Assembly: GCF_029255285.1 (NCBI RefSeq)
Contig: NZ_JAPUVI010000113.1
Span: forward strand, 1 to 40,783
Origin: Accumulibacter sp.
GTDB taxonomy: Bacteria > Pseudomonadota > Gammaproteobacteria > Burkholderiales > Rhodocyclaceae
Length of the DNA stretch: 40,783 nucleotides
Direction: 5' to 3'
Shown: positions 25,800-34,110 of the stretch, one piece after another
Numbering within the stretch: position 1 is the first letter of the stretch
Layout of the letters: each line of letters starts with the position of its first letter
Notes under the pieces: model-generated
Database searches by the model: none
What the model saw: only the letters and a program-made list of their open reading frames with translations
Told to the model about the DNA's origin: nothing
Translations under genes and position numbers: made by a program

Positions 25800-26962
25800 G
25801 CGGCGCTCCTTTGGCTGGCGTCCGGGTTCTCGATCTGACGCGTCTGCTTCCCGGCCCGGTGGCCACCTTGCACCTGGCCGACATGGGAGCCGACGTGATC
25901 AAGATCGAAGATCATGCGGCTGGGGATTATGCGCGCATCCTGGGCGATGGTCCGCAGGGCGTCAGCGTCTTCTACCGCAGTGTCAACCGGAACAAGCGCG
26001 GCCTGCGCCTTGACCTCAAGCAGGCGCGGGGGCGCGAGGTTCTTCTGCGTCTGGCGCGAACGGCCGATGTCCTGGTGGAGAGCTTTCGGCCGGGAGTGAG
26101 CGACAAGTTGGGAATTGGTCACGCGGCGCTGCGCGCAGTCAATCCGCGGATTGTCTATTGCGCGATCACCGGCTATGGCCAGACCGGGCCGCTGGCGATG
26201 GCCGCCGGCCACGACCTCAATTACATCGGTCTGGCTGGCGTGCTCGACCAGATTGGTGTCGATGGGGGGCAGCCGGCGATCCCCAATCTGCAGATCGGCG
26301 ATTTGCTCGGCGGCGCGATGACGGCCGTGACGGGAATCCTGGCCGCGCTGTTCGACGCGCAGCGCAGCGGACAGGGACGGCTGGTCGACGTGGCGATGAG
26401 CGAATCCGCGCTGGCGCACAATCTCTTTCCCCTGTTTGCGCTGCAGAGCACAGGCGCCGTGCCGGTACGCGGTCGCGACATCCTGAGCGGCGGCGATGCG
26501 GGCTATGGCGTCTATGCCACCGCCGACGGACGTTACATGGCCGTGGCGCCGCTCGAGCAGAAGTTTTGGCAGGTTTTTTGCGAGGCGCTCGGCCGTCCCG
26601 ACTGGCAAGCACTGCACGGTGCCCGTGGCGACGCCGCAAGGGCCTTGCGTCACGAGCTGAAGGACCTCTTCGCCAGCCGTAGTCAGGCGGAATGGTGCGA
26701 CTTCTTCGCCGAGGTCGATTGCTGCGTCACGCCGGTGCTCGACGTCGCCGAAGCGCTGGCGCATCCACAATTCGTGGCGCGCGGCATGGCGGTACAGGCC
26801 GATGGCTGCACACAATATGCGCCGCCGGTGAAAATGTCCGGCTGGGTGTTTGCCGTCGAGCGCGCCGCGCCATCGGCCGGGGAGCACAGCGAGGAGATCC
26901 TGCGCCAAGGCGGATTCGACGAGAACGAGATCACCGCCTTGCGGGAAGCGTCGATCATCTGA
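25796..26962 (+). CDS. CaiB/BaiF CoA transferase family, alpha-methylacyl-CoA racemase-like
   Basis: 388 residues from ATG 25796; an upstream open frame is not used because the start overlaps the previous stop as ATGA. Family hallmarks: GVRVLDLTRLLPGPVATLHLADMGADVIKIE at the N-terminus, SVNRNKRGLRLDLK, and VLVESFRPGV. The segment AAGHDLNYIGLAGVLDQIG with a later IGDLLGGAM resembles the His/Asp catalytic pair of alpha-methylacyl-CoA racemases more than formyl-CoA transferases. It would therefore epimerise a 2-methyl-branched acyl-CoA or transfer CoA. It is the last gene of the operon and fits the two upstream CoA ligases. A GC-rich hairpin follows the stop. Confidence 0.9.
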   Translation: MSGAPLAGVRVLDLTRLLPGPVATLHLADMGADVIKIEDHAAGDYARILGDGPQGVSVFYRSVNRNKRGLRLDLKQARGREVLLRLARTADVLVESFRPGVSDKLGIGHAALRAVNPRIVYCAITGYGQTGPLAMAAGHDLNYIGLAGVLDQIGVDGGQPAIPNLQIGDLLGGAMTAVTGILAALFDAQRSGQGRLVDVAMSESALAHNLFPLFALQSTGAVPVRGRDILSGGDAGYGVYATADGRYMAVAPLEQKFWQVFCEALGRPDWQALHGARGDAARALRHELKDLFASRSQAEWCDFFAEVDCCVTPVLDVAEALAHPQFVARGMAVQADGCTQYAPPVKMSGWVFAVERAAPSAGEHSEEILRQGGFDENEITALREASII

Positions 26963-26976
26963 CACGCGACCCTTGC

Positions 26977-26994
26977 CCGCCGCCTGTACGGCGG
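26977..26994. terminator. Possible bidirectional terminator hairpin
   Basis: CCGCCG (26977-26982) and CGGCGG (26989-26994) can pair around a CCTGTA loop, 15 bp after the CoA-transferase stop and between convergent genes. No T-run is present, so intrinsic termination is uncertain. Confidence 0.4.
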
Positions 26995-27034
26995 ACGGGT
27001 GAGGTCAGCGCGTTTGCCGATGCCGCGGGGTGGT

Positions 27035-27484
27035 TCAGGGCTTCGTGGCGTCTTCACCCGGCGTCGTCGAGGCCGCCGCTGTGGCCGCCTGCTGCATTTG
27101 CTCCTGCAGTTGCTGCAGCAGTGTCCATGGCCACATGGCGGCCTGCTTGAGCGCGTCGTTGCCGGTCACTGTCGCCAGCGGCGCGGTCGACTGGCCAGCG
27201 TCGGCCGCCGCGGCACCGTTCGTTCCATAACCGCTTGCCATCTGGCCCAGCGCGCGTACCGCATTGAGTGTCACGCACTGCATCTCGAGCCCCTGGATCG
27301 TCATCTGCAGCATCGACAGATTCATCTTCAGCCAGTTTTCGACCGCCTTGAGGTCAGCCACCTTCTTTTCGATTTCGGCGACGTCGAGGGTCGGGGTCAC
27401 CAGGCCGGGCAGGGAAGCGCCCATGCCTCCCCACAGTTTTCTGGCGAAGCTCAGTGGATCGATCAATGAGGTTTGATTGGGCAT
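27035..27484 (-). CDS. phaM: PhaM-like polyhydroxyalkanoate granule-associated protein
   Basis: 149 residues. The pattern matches the PhaM family: FARKLWGGMG near the N-terminus; PTLDVAEIEKKVADLKAVENWLKMNLSMLQMTIQGLEMQ, a conserved amphipathic/coiled-coil region at about 32-70; and a low-complexity Ala/Gln-rich tail (LLQQLQEQMQQAATAA). In Ralstonia eutropha, PhaM binds PHA synthase PhaC and DNA and controls granule number and segregation. Here the tail lacks the long lysine-rich repeat of the Ralstonia protein, ending TTPGEDATKP, so DNA binding may be weak. It is a single-gene unit with CCGGAG as ribosome site. No phaC or phaP is nearby. Confidence 0.8.
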   Translation of the reverse strand: MPNQTSLIDPLSFARKLWGGMGASLPGLVTPTLDVAEIEKKVADLKAVENWLKMNLSMLQMTIQGLEMQCVTLNAVRALGQMASGYGTNGAAAADAGQSTAPLATVTGNDALKQAAMWPWTLLQQLQEQMQQAATAAASTTPGEDATKP

Positions 27485-27747
27485 GTTGTTGCTCCGGTGG
27501 TTGGTGTGTGGGGCATGTTAGCAAAGTTTTGCCACTCCAGGCGTTTGCTGGCCAGCGTCCAGATTTCCGCCTTTCATGGGACAGCGGCGAGTTGGCTTGA
27601 GTTGCCGACGTGGCGCAACTTCCGGATAAGCCCGATGGCCATTCAGTCGTCGAAGCGGGCGCCGACTCAGAAGCATCACGATCGACGGATCTCGCGGCAG
27701 CCGCCTGGCGCTAACCAGCAAGCGTGCCGTGGGCGGGCGGCTCGCGC

Positions 27748-28761
27748 TCAGTGGCGAAGACAGATCTTGCCGAACTGTGCGCCGCTTTGCAGGTAGCTCA
27801 ACGCCTCCTTCAGTTCGTCGAACTCGAAGACTCGGTCGACGACGACCGGCAAGCGGTGTTGCGCGAATGCTCGCATCATTGCCTCCAGGCCATCGCGATG
27901 GCCCACGGTGATACCCTGCAGCCGTACCTGCCGGGTAATGATCAGACCGAGCGGCGTCGACAGCGACGAACCCGAGAGGACGCCGATCATCGACAAGGTG
28001 CCGCCGGGGCGGATGCAGCGCAGCGATTGCGGCAGGGTCTTTTCGCCACCGAGTTCGACGATGTGGTCGAAGCCACGCCCGTCGGTGATCTCGCGCGCCG
28101 GCTTCGACCATTCGGGGGTCGTCCGGTAATTGATCGTCGCGTCGGCGCCGAGTGCCTCGAGGCGCTCGATTTTTTCATCGCTGGAGGAAATTACGGTCAC
28201 GTGTGCGCCGGCGAGCTTGGCGAAACTGAGTGCGAAAAGCGCGACGCCGCCAGAGCCCTGCACCAGTACCCGCTCGCCGGCCTTGACCTTGCCGTAGGTC
28301 ATCAACGCACTCCACGCGGTCAGCGCCGCGCACGGCAAGGTGGCGGCTTCCAGGTCGTCGAGATAGGCGGGAACCTTGACGACTCCTTCTTCGGAAAGAC
28401 ACATGAACTCAGCCATCGTGCCGTCGAGAGGTCCCCCGAGTGAAGGTTTCATGCGCGGCAGGTCGGGTTCGCCGGCGATCCAGCCCTGAAAGAATGTCGG
28501 ACAGACGCGATCACCGACGGCCACCCGGCTGACGTCTGGTCCGACCTCGACGACCTCGCCGACGCCGTCCGAAACCGGGATCAGCGGTAGTGTTCCGGTG
28601 AAGCTGCCATAGCCACGCTCGGGAACGACGAGATCACGGTAATTCAGCGACGAGGCACGCATCCGCAGCAGGACTTGTCCGGTCTTGGGTTGAGGGAGCG
28701 GCCGGTCGGCGACTTTGAGGTTGGCCATTCCCCAATCGTCCTGAATCTGAAATACGCGCAT
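27748..28761 (-). CDS. Medium-chain dehydrogenase/reductase, probably zinc-independent
   Basis: 337 residues of the MDR superfamily (quinone oxidoreductase/alcohol dehydrogenase-like). The N-terminal GroES-like domain includes SLNYRDLVVPERGYG and LIPVSDGVGEVVEVG. The Rossmann domain carries VQGSGGVALFALSFAKLAGA, then VISSSDEKIERLEALGAD, which suggests NADP(H) or NAD(H) binding. The usual catalytic zinc ligands (Cys in the NYRD region and the GHE histidine) are absent, so it is better described as a zinc-free oxidoreductase despite the common 'zinc-binding dehydrogenase' label. The ATG follows a GGAG ribosome site. It is downstream of the LysR gene on the same strand, 131 bp away. Substrate unknown. 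Confidence 0.88.
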   Translation of the reverse strand: MRVFQIQDDWGMANLKVADRPLPQPKTGQVLLRMRASSLNYRDLVVPERGYGSFTGTLPLIPVSDGVGEVVEVGPDVSRVAVGDRVCPTFFQGWIAGEPDLPRMKPSLGGPLDGTMAEFMCLSEEGVVKVPAYLDDLEAATLPCAALTAWSALMTYGKVKAGERVLVQGSGGVALFALSFAKLAGAHVTVISSSDEKIERLEALGADATINYRTTPEWSKPAREITDGRGFDHIVELGGEKTLPQSLRCIRPGGTLSMIGVLSGSSLSTPLGLIITRQVRLQGITVGHRDGLEAMMRAFAQHRLPVVVDRVFEFDELKEALSYLQSGAQFGKICLRH

Positions 28762-28892
28762 TTTTTGCTCCGTAATGAGGTGCCGGACGGGCGTCCAGCC
28801 AACGGCCGGCGAATCGAGGTCGATGATCGGCTCGACGGCTCAGTCGCCCGAAGAGTGTGCATGATGGGAGTCAGAACAGTCAATCGGCCGGG

Positions 28893-29792
28893 TCATTGGA
28901 ACGCGTCCTGGCGTGCCGCGAGACAGTCCACCAGCGCGGCGGCGAAGCCGGACAGGTCCTTGCGTCGGCGGACGCAGAGTTGCAGATCGCGCTGCGCCCA
29001 GGGCTCGTCGAGTTCGAGCACGGTTGGCGCGTCGTGCGGTGTACCGTGCGCGACGGCGCTGCGCGGCACGAGTCCGATACCGACCCCCGCGCCGACCATC
29101 CGGCAGACGGCATCGAAGCTTCTGACCTGGATACGGACGTTGACGTGCCGTCCGAGCGCGGCGGCGGCGTTCATCGTGAAGGTGTGAATCGCCGATCCAG
29201 CGTGCAGCATCACGAACGGATGATCGAGGACCTCGCCGAAGCGGATGCTGGCACGCCTGGCCAAGGCGTGCGCCACGGGCGTGACCAGCACCAAGCGGTC
29301 GGCGCGGTAGGGAATCAGCTCGACGTCGGCACCTGCGATACGTTCGGCGACGACACCGACTTCGACCTCGCCGCGCGCGACCGCGACGACGATTTGCGGG
29401 CTGGTATGCTCGGCCAGCGTGACGCTGACCTGCGGGTAACGGCGCAGAAAGTCGGCGAGGTCGTCAGGTAGAAAGCTATGCGTCGCGTGTGTGTTGGCCC
29501 ACAGGGTTACATGACCGCGCACGCCTGCGGCGTAGGGCGCGAGGTCGGCCTGGAGTTGTTCGAGTTGCGCCAGAAGCTGTCGCGCGTGCCGCAGCAGTAC
29601 CTCTCCGGCGCGGGTAAGGGTGACGCCGCGGGCCTGACGAAAAAACAAGGGGGTGCCGAGCCGCGCTTCGAGAAGGCGGAGGCGGTGGCTGGCGGAGGAG
29701 GGCGCCAAGTGCGCCCGCTCCGCACCGCGGGTCAGATTTCGCGCTTCGGCGATGGCCACGAAGAGGCGTAGATCCGTGAGTTCGTAGTGCAT
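28893..29792 (-). CDS. LysR-family transcriptional regulator
   Basis: 299 residues, full length. The winged helix is at 1-62 (LTDLRLFVAIAEARNLTRGAERAHLAPSSASHRL, then VTLTRAGEVLL). The effector domain carries GHVTLWANTHATHSFLPDDLADFLRRYPQVSVTLAE and GEVEVGVVAERI. It is divergent from the EamA exporter gene, with 97 bp between the two start codons, the classical layout for a LysR regulator and its target. A palindrome with the T-N11-A pattern lies 5 bp upstream of its start. It may also read into or regulate the downstream dehydrogenase. Inducer unknown. Confidence 0.9.
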   Translation of the reverse strand: MHYELTDLRLFVAIAEARNLTRGAERAHLAPSSASHRLRLLEARLGTPLFFRQARGVTLTRAGEVLLRHARQLLAQLEQLQADLAPYAAGVRGHVTLWANTHATHSFLPDDLADFLRRYPQVSVTLAEHTSPQIVVAVARGEVEVGVVAERIAGADVELIPYRADRLVLVTPVAHALARRASIRFGEVLDHPFVMLHAGSAIHTFTMNAAAALGRHVNVRIQVRSFDAVCRMVGAGVGIGLVPRSAVAHGTPHDAPTVLELDEPWAQRDLQLCVRRRKDLSGFAAALVDCLAARQDAFQ

Positions 29793-29797
29793 TGTGT

Positions 29798-29812
29798 TCG
29801 TTTCCGACGAAC
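29798..29812. promoter_or_regulatory. Candidate LysR-type operator
   Basis: TTCGT (29798-29802) and ACGAA (29808-29812) form a perfect inverted repeat around TTCCG. It contains the T-N11-A arrangement typical of LysR boxes and lies between the divergent LysR and EamA genes. Inference from pattern and position. Confidence 0.45.
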
Positions 29813-29889
29813 GCTGTCTTGATAATATACCAATTGTTTCTTGCTGGCATGAAGCCCATCATTCGTTCTTTACCAAGTCTTTTGATCCC

Positions 29890-30792
29890 ATGCCCTGGAA
29901 AAACTGGTCCTCCGAACGCCTGGGGGTTGCCCTTGCGATACTTGCCGCTCTCGGTTTTTCGCTCAAGGCGATCTTCGTCAAACTGGCCTATGCGGCAGCG
30001 ACAGTCGATGCGGTGACCCTTTTGTCCTTGCGCATGGCCTTTTCCCTACCCGTATTCCTCTGCGTGGGCATCGCGGCGAGCCGCTCGGCAGCGCCGTTGT
30101 CCAGCAACGATTGGGTTTTGCTGGTCGCCCTCGGGGTTCTCGGCTACTACGGCGCGAGCATTCTTGACTTCCTCGGGTTGCAGTACATCTCGGCCGCTCT
30201 CGAGCGCTTGATCTTGTTCACGTATCCGACGCTGACCCTGCTGATCGGCGCCCTCTTTATGGGCGCCTCGTTAACCCGACGACAGATCGCCTCGCTGTTG
30301 CTGTCCTACGCAGGAATCGCACTCGCGTTCGCGCACGACCTGCAGGTCGCCGGCGAAATGACGACGGTGCTGACCGGGGTCGCGCTCGTCTTCGGATCGT
30401 CACTTTCGTACGCCCTCTATCTCGCAGGCAGCGGACCGGCAATTCAACGGCTGGGCTCGGCGCGCTTCACGGCGCTGGCAATGATCGTCTCGACCGTCGC
30501 CACCCAGTGGCATTTCCTGGCTACACAACCGCTGACTGCCTTGCTCCAGCCGCCGGCCGTCTATGCCTACGGTTTGGCGATGGCCGTTTTCTCTACGATA
30601 CTGCCGGTATTCATGCAATCGGCGGCGATCCGCCGTATCGGCTCGGCCAAGGCCGTGCTGATCGGTACCCTGGGCCCCCTAATGACCGTATTTCTCGCCT
30701 GGTGGCTGCTCGCCGAGCCCATCTCGGCGGCGCAACTGGCGGGTGCCGCGCTGGTCGTCGCGGGAGTGCTGCTGGTCAGCCGAGGAGGCTAG
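29890..30792 (+). CDS. EamA/DMT-family transporter
   Basis: About 300 residues from ATG 29890, the usual length; the frame is open 96 bp further upstream but that leader is polar and unconserved. Two EamA repeats of about five helices each are visible: LGVALAILAALGFSLKAIFVKLAY opens the first, and TGVALVFGSSLSYALYLAGSG the second. LGPLMTVFLAWWLLAEPISAAQLAGAALVVAGVLLV at the end is the family's closing signature. Such proteins export amino acids or other metabolites; the substrate cannot be read. It is probably controlled by the divergent LysR regulator. Confidence 0.9.
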   Translation: MPWKNWSSERLGVALAILAALGFSLKAIFVKLAYAAATVDAVTLLSLRMAFSLPVFLCVGIAASRSAAPLSSNDWVLLVALGVLGYYGASILDFLGLQYISAALERLILFTYPTLTLLIGALFMGASLTRRQIASLLLSYAGIALAFAHDLQVAGEMTTVLTGVALVFGSSLSYALYLAGSGPAIQRLGSARFTALAMIVSTVATQWHFLATQPLTALLQPPAVYAYGLAMAVFSTILPVFMQSAAIRRIGSAKAVLIGTLGPLMTVFLAWWLLAEPISAAQLAGAALVVAGVLLVSRGG

Positions 30793-31230
30793 CTTGCTTT
30801 CATCACCGGGGAATATTGGCAACAGATGGAACTGTCGACTGCCGTAGCAAACGAATGCCCCGATTTCGCTGTCGCCGGCAGTTGCAGCGGAGCCAGGAGG
30901 GATCTGAAAATTCGCAACTACCATCCCCGGCGACATCGTTCGTCCCGTCGTTTCCACGACCACCGACCGAAGGAGTAGTCGCTCAAGCGATCTGGCCATG
31001 GCTTTTCCCGCTCCTTCCTTCGAGCCGCCGCACGGGAGAACGCCCAACACCACTTGGATGGGAAGGTTTCGCACACCCAAACCAGCGCGGTGTGCAAAGC
31101 CGCCAACTACGCCATGGCGGTTTCGCCAGCACGACGTCACCAGCCTCAGATCGTTTGGCAAGCCGTCGACCACCAGGAGGCCGTCTGTCGAGCTGCCGTG
31201 CTTTTGCGTTAGCTCGGCAGCGGCACGGGG
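30793..31230. other. Gene-free stretch with inverted repeats
   Basis: 438 bp between the 3' ends of the convergent EamA and hybrid-kinase genes. A minus-strand open frame crosses it (31173 back into the EamA gene) but shows no recognised domain and no ribosome site. GCACACC (31071-31077) pairs with GGTGTGC (31089-31095), and a short TGGCG-GTTT-CGCCA hairpin lies about 20 bp beyond. These may act in termination or be a degenerate element. No confident gene. Confidence 0.4.
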
Positions 31231-34110
31231 TCACAGAGATTGTTCCTGCATGCTGCCCGGGTCGCTCTCGCACAGCTTGAGCAGCCGTTCGTAACGCATC
31301 TCCCGCGCCTCGCTGGCAAGCCACGCTCCTAGTTCCGAATCCAGCGCGGCCACCTCCTGTGTCAGTTCGGCGGTGCGCTGTATGTCCAGACACAAGACGG
31401 CGTCTCGCAACTGGTCTCGCAGTTCGGCCGGTAGATCGCACAGGCGTGCCACGCCAGGCAGCGCCGCCATCGTGTACAGATCGGCCGGCCCTTTTGTCTC
31501 GTCTTCGGCGTACTCATAGACGATCCCCAAGTGCGTCTCCATCATTTCGAGCAGTTCATCGGGACGGAACGGTTTGCGCAAGAATCCGTCGCAGCCGGCC
31601 GCCAGCACCTGCTCCCGTTCGTCGTCGAAGGCGCTTGCCGTGATCGCCAGAATCTGCGTGCGCCGCTCGGGCTCGGCCGCGCGTATCCGCCGCGTCACCT
31701 CGTAGCCGTCCAGACCCGGCATCCGAATGTCCAACCAGATCAGATGGGGATGCCATTCGCGCCAGCGTCGCAGCGCCTCCTCGCCGTTGGCAGCGTCCTC
31801 CACTTCGAAACCCAGCGGCTCAAGCAGCTTGACAAGCAGGGAGCGGTTCGATTCCAGATCGTCGACCACCAGAATCCGGTAACGCTGCTGCCCAGCTGCC
31901 AAATCCACCACCATGCGTTGGCTGACCACGGGCGCCGCGGCGGCAACCGCCTCCAGGTCGAGATCGAAGAAAAAGCGGCTGCCCTGACCCGGCGCGCTCT
32001 CAAGTGTGATGTCGCCGCCGAGCAGGCGCACGTACTCGCGGCTGATCGTCAGGCCCAGGCCAGTGCCTTCCTGGCTGCGCATCCCGGACTGCGTCTGCGC
32101 GAAAGCCTGAAACAGGCGCTCGCGTTCGTCGACCGGGATCCCGGGGCCGCTGTCGCCCACGGCAAAACGCAGCCGGCAGCGACCGGCCGCCGCCGCTCCC
32201 GGCGCCCGGCAGACGTCGAGCACCACGCCGCCCTGGGCCGTGAACTTTACGGCGTTGCCCACCAGGTTGATCAACACCTGGCGCAACTTGCCCGTGTCGG
32301 TCCTCACGTAGCGCGGTGTATCCGCCTGCCGCTCGACCTTGAGCGACAGGCCTTTCTGCGCGGCGCGCTGGCCGAACAGTTCCCGCATGTCCCTGAGCAG
32401 CACCTCGACATCGCAGTCGCCAAGGTTGCAACTTGCCTGACCAGCTTCGACCTTGGACAGGTCGAGCACTTCGTTGATCAGCGCGAGCAGATGCTCCCCG
32501 CCGTGATGGATCGCGTCCAGCTTCTCGTTCTGGCTCTGCGTCAGTGCCGCGCGACCGCTCCGGGCATCGCGCCGCATCAGTTCGGAGAATCCGATGATGG
32601 CATTCAGCGGCGTGCGCAACTCGTGGCTCATGTTGGCCAGGAAGGCACTCTTCGCCTTGTTCGCCGCTTCCGCCAGATCCTTCGCGGCCGAAAGTTCGGC
32701 TGTACGTTCCGCCACGCGCGCCTCGAGTTCCTGATTGAGGCGACGTAGCGTCACCTCCGCCTCCTTGCGCGCGGTGATATCGCGAAAGGTGGCGGCGAAA
32801 TGCCTCTCGCCGTTCAGATCGATGGCGCTGATCGAATAGTCCATCGGGAAAACACTACCGTCGCCGCGCCGGCCATGAATCTCGCCGCTCGCGCCACAGT
32901 CTTCCATTTCCCCCTTGAAGCGGTTGGCCAGAGAGTCCCGGTCGAAATCGGCGACCAAGTCAAGCGCCGGACGGCCGATCCGATCCTCGACGCGGCTGGC
33001 GAAGATCCGCTCGGCCGCCGGGCTGAAGCTCTCGATGTTGCCGGCACCGTCGAAGGTGACAATGGCGTCGGGTACGCTATTGACTACCGTGCGAAAGCGG
33101 ATCTCCTGGGTGGCGCGCTCGCGTTCGGCGGCCTGGTGAAGACGGTCCATCATGGCGTTGAAGGCGTCGTCCAGGGCGGCGATCTCGGCACTGCCACCGC
33201 TGTCGAAGCGCCTTTCGTAGGAGGCGGCCGTGACCACCCGGCCGGTCGCCTCGGCCAGATTGTGCAAGGGGCGCAACAGGCGGCGCGCGGCCAGCGCACT
33301 GGCCAGCGCGGTCAGCGCGGTGAGGGCCGCACCCAGCCATAGATAACGGATCAGCAGCGCCTGGATCGCCTCGTCGATCACCGAGCGGTTCATCTTCGAA
33401 CGCAACGCCAGACCGAGTCCGTTCAGGGGCGCGTCGAGTTGCAGCGACACCAGGATCTCGTCGCCCACGACCGACACTTCTCCCACCTGCCGAACCTCTC
33501 CTTGCACGATCTCGACCTGATTGACGGCGACCCGGCTGGTCATGATGTCCTCCATGGGCAAGTCCACCAGGACCGCTCCTTCGACGGCCTGGGTAGGCGG
33601 AAATACGACTGGCCAGGCCAGCATCAGGCCGGTGAGACGGGTCTGCGCCGCGCCGCCTGACGATTCGCCGTCCCTACGCAGCCGCGCAGCGGAGCGGCCG
33701 ACTTCGACTACTGAAGCGAGCCACGTCCGGTCTGTCGAGTTCAGTGTGGTCTTTCGGGCGGAGCTTTGCACGATCTGCCCCGCGTAGTCGGTCAAGGCAA
33801 TCAAGGCGTTCTCGGCGTCGGCCGGTACCGAGGCGCGCAACAGCGGCAGCAGATAGGCTTCCCGGCCGGCGCTGTCGAGTAGCGCATTGGTGACGATCGG
33901 GTTGGCCGCCACGGAGACGGCGGTATCCTTCATGCGCCGCAGCCGTTCCTCGACCCGTACTGCCGCGAGCTGTGCGGTGTCGACCTCGGCGCGCACCAGC
34001 AATTCGGTGGTCATGTCGCGCATGGCGACGAACGACACGGCCCCGACCACCATCAATAGGGCGATGGTGATCGCGGCGACGGCGATTGCGGTGCGCAGAA
34101 CCAGGGTCAT
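31231..34110 (-). CDS. Hybrid sensor histidine kinase with HAMP, PAS and receiver domains
   Basis: 959 residues. Order: transmembrane helix (about 5-29); periplasmic sensor region (30-260); second helix (263-285); HAMP (285-340); PAS (about 345-460); HisKA with phospho-acceptor His496 in MSHELRTPLNAIIGFSEL; HATPase_c with DTGKLRQVLINLVGNAVKF, GDSGPGIP and GTGLGLTISREYVRLLGG; receiver domain with phospho-acceptor Asp794 in LIWLDIRMPGLDGYEV; and a helical tail of about 75 residues. No DNA-binding output is fused and no response regulator is adjacent, so the phosphate target is elsewhere. Its ATG overlaps the stop of the upstream periplasmic binding protein (34107-34110), which suggests the binding protein feeds its sensor domain. 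Confidence 0.93.
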   Translation of the reverse strand: MTLVLRTAIAVAAITIALLMVVGAVSFVAMRDMTTELLVRAEVDTAQLAAVRVEERLRRMKDTAVSVAANPIVTNALLDSAGREAYLLPLLRASVPADAENALIALTDYAGQIVQSSARKTTLNSTDRTWLASVVEVGRSAARLRRDGESSGGAAQTRLTGLMLAWPVVFPPTQAVEGAVLVDLPMEDIMTSRVAVNQVEIVQGEVRQVGEVSVVGDEILVSLQLDAPLNGLGLALRSKMNRSVIDEAIQALLIRYLWLGAALTALTALASALAARRLLRPLHNLAEATGRVVTAASYERRFDSGGSAEIAALDDAFNAMMDRLHQAAERERATQEIRFRTVVNSVPDAIVTFDGAGNIESFSPAAERIFASRVEDRIGRPALDLVADFDRDSLANRFKGEMEDCGASGEIHGRRGDGSVFPMDYSISAIDLNGERHFAATFRDITARKEAEVTLRRLNQELEARVAERTAELSAAKDLAEAANKAKSAFLANMSHELRTPLNAIIGFSELMRRDARSGRAALTQSQNEKLDAIHHGGEHLLALINEVLDLSKVEAGQASCNLGDCDVEVLLRDMRELFGQRAAQKGLSLKVERQADTPRYVRTDTGKLRQVLINLVGNAVKFTAQGGVVLDVCRAPGAAAAGRCRLRFAVGDSGPGIPVDERERLFQAFAQTQSGMRSQEGTGLGLTISREYVRLLGGDITLESAPGQGSRFFFDLDLEAVAAAAPVVSQRMVVDLAAGQQRYRILVVDDLESNRSLLVKLLEPLGFEVEDAANGEEALRRWREWHPHLIWLDIRMPGLDGYEVTRRIRAAEPERRTQILAITASAFDDEREQVLAAGCDGFLRKPFRPDELLEMMETHLGIVYEYAEDETKGPADLYTMAALPGVARLCDLPAELRDQLRDAVLCLDIQRTAELTQEVAALDSELGAWLASEAREMRYERLLKLCESDPGSMQEQSL

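Noticed and set aside
30679-31173. 164-residue minus-strand frame downstream of the hybrid kinase
   Set aside because: It overlaps the EamA gene, has no recognised domain and no ribosome site. Kept only as a note on the gene-free block.
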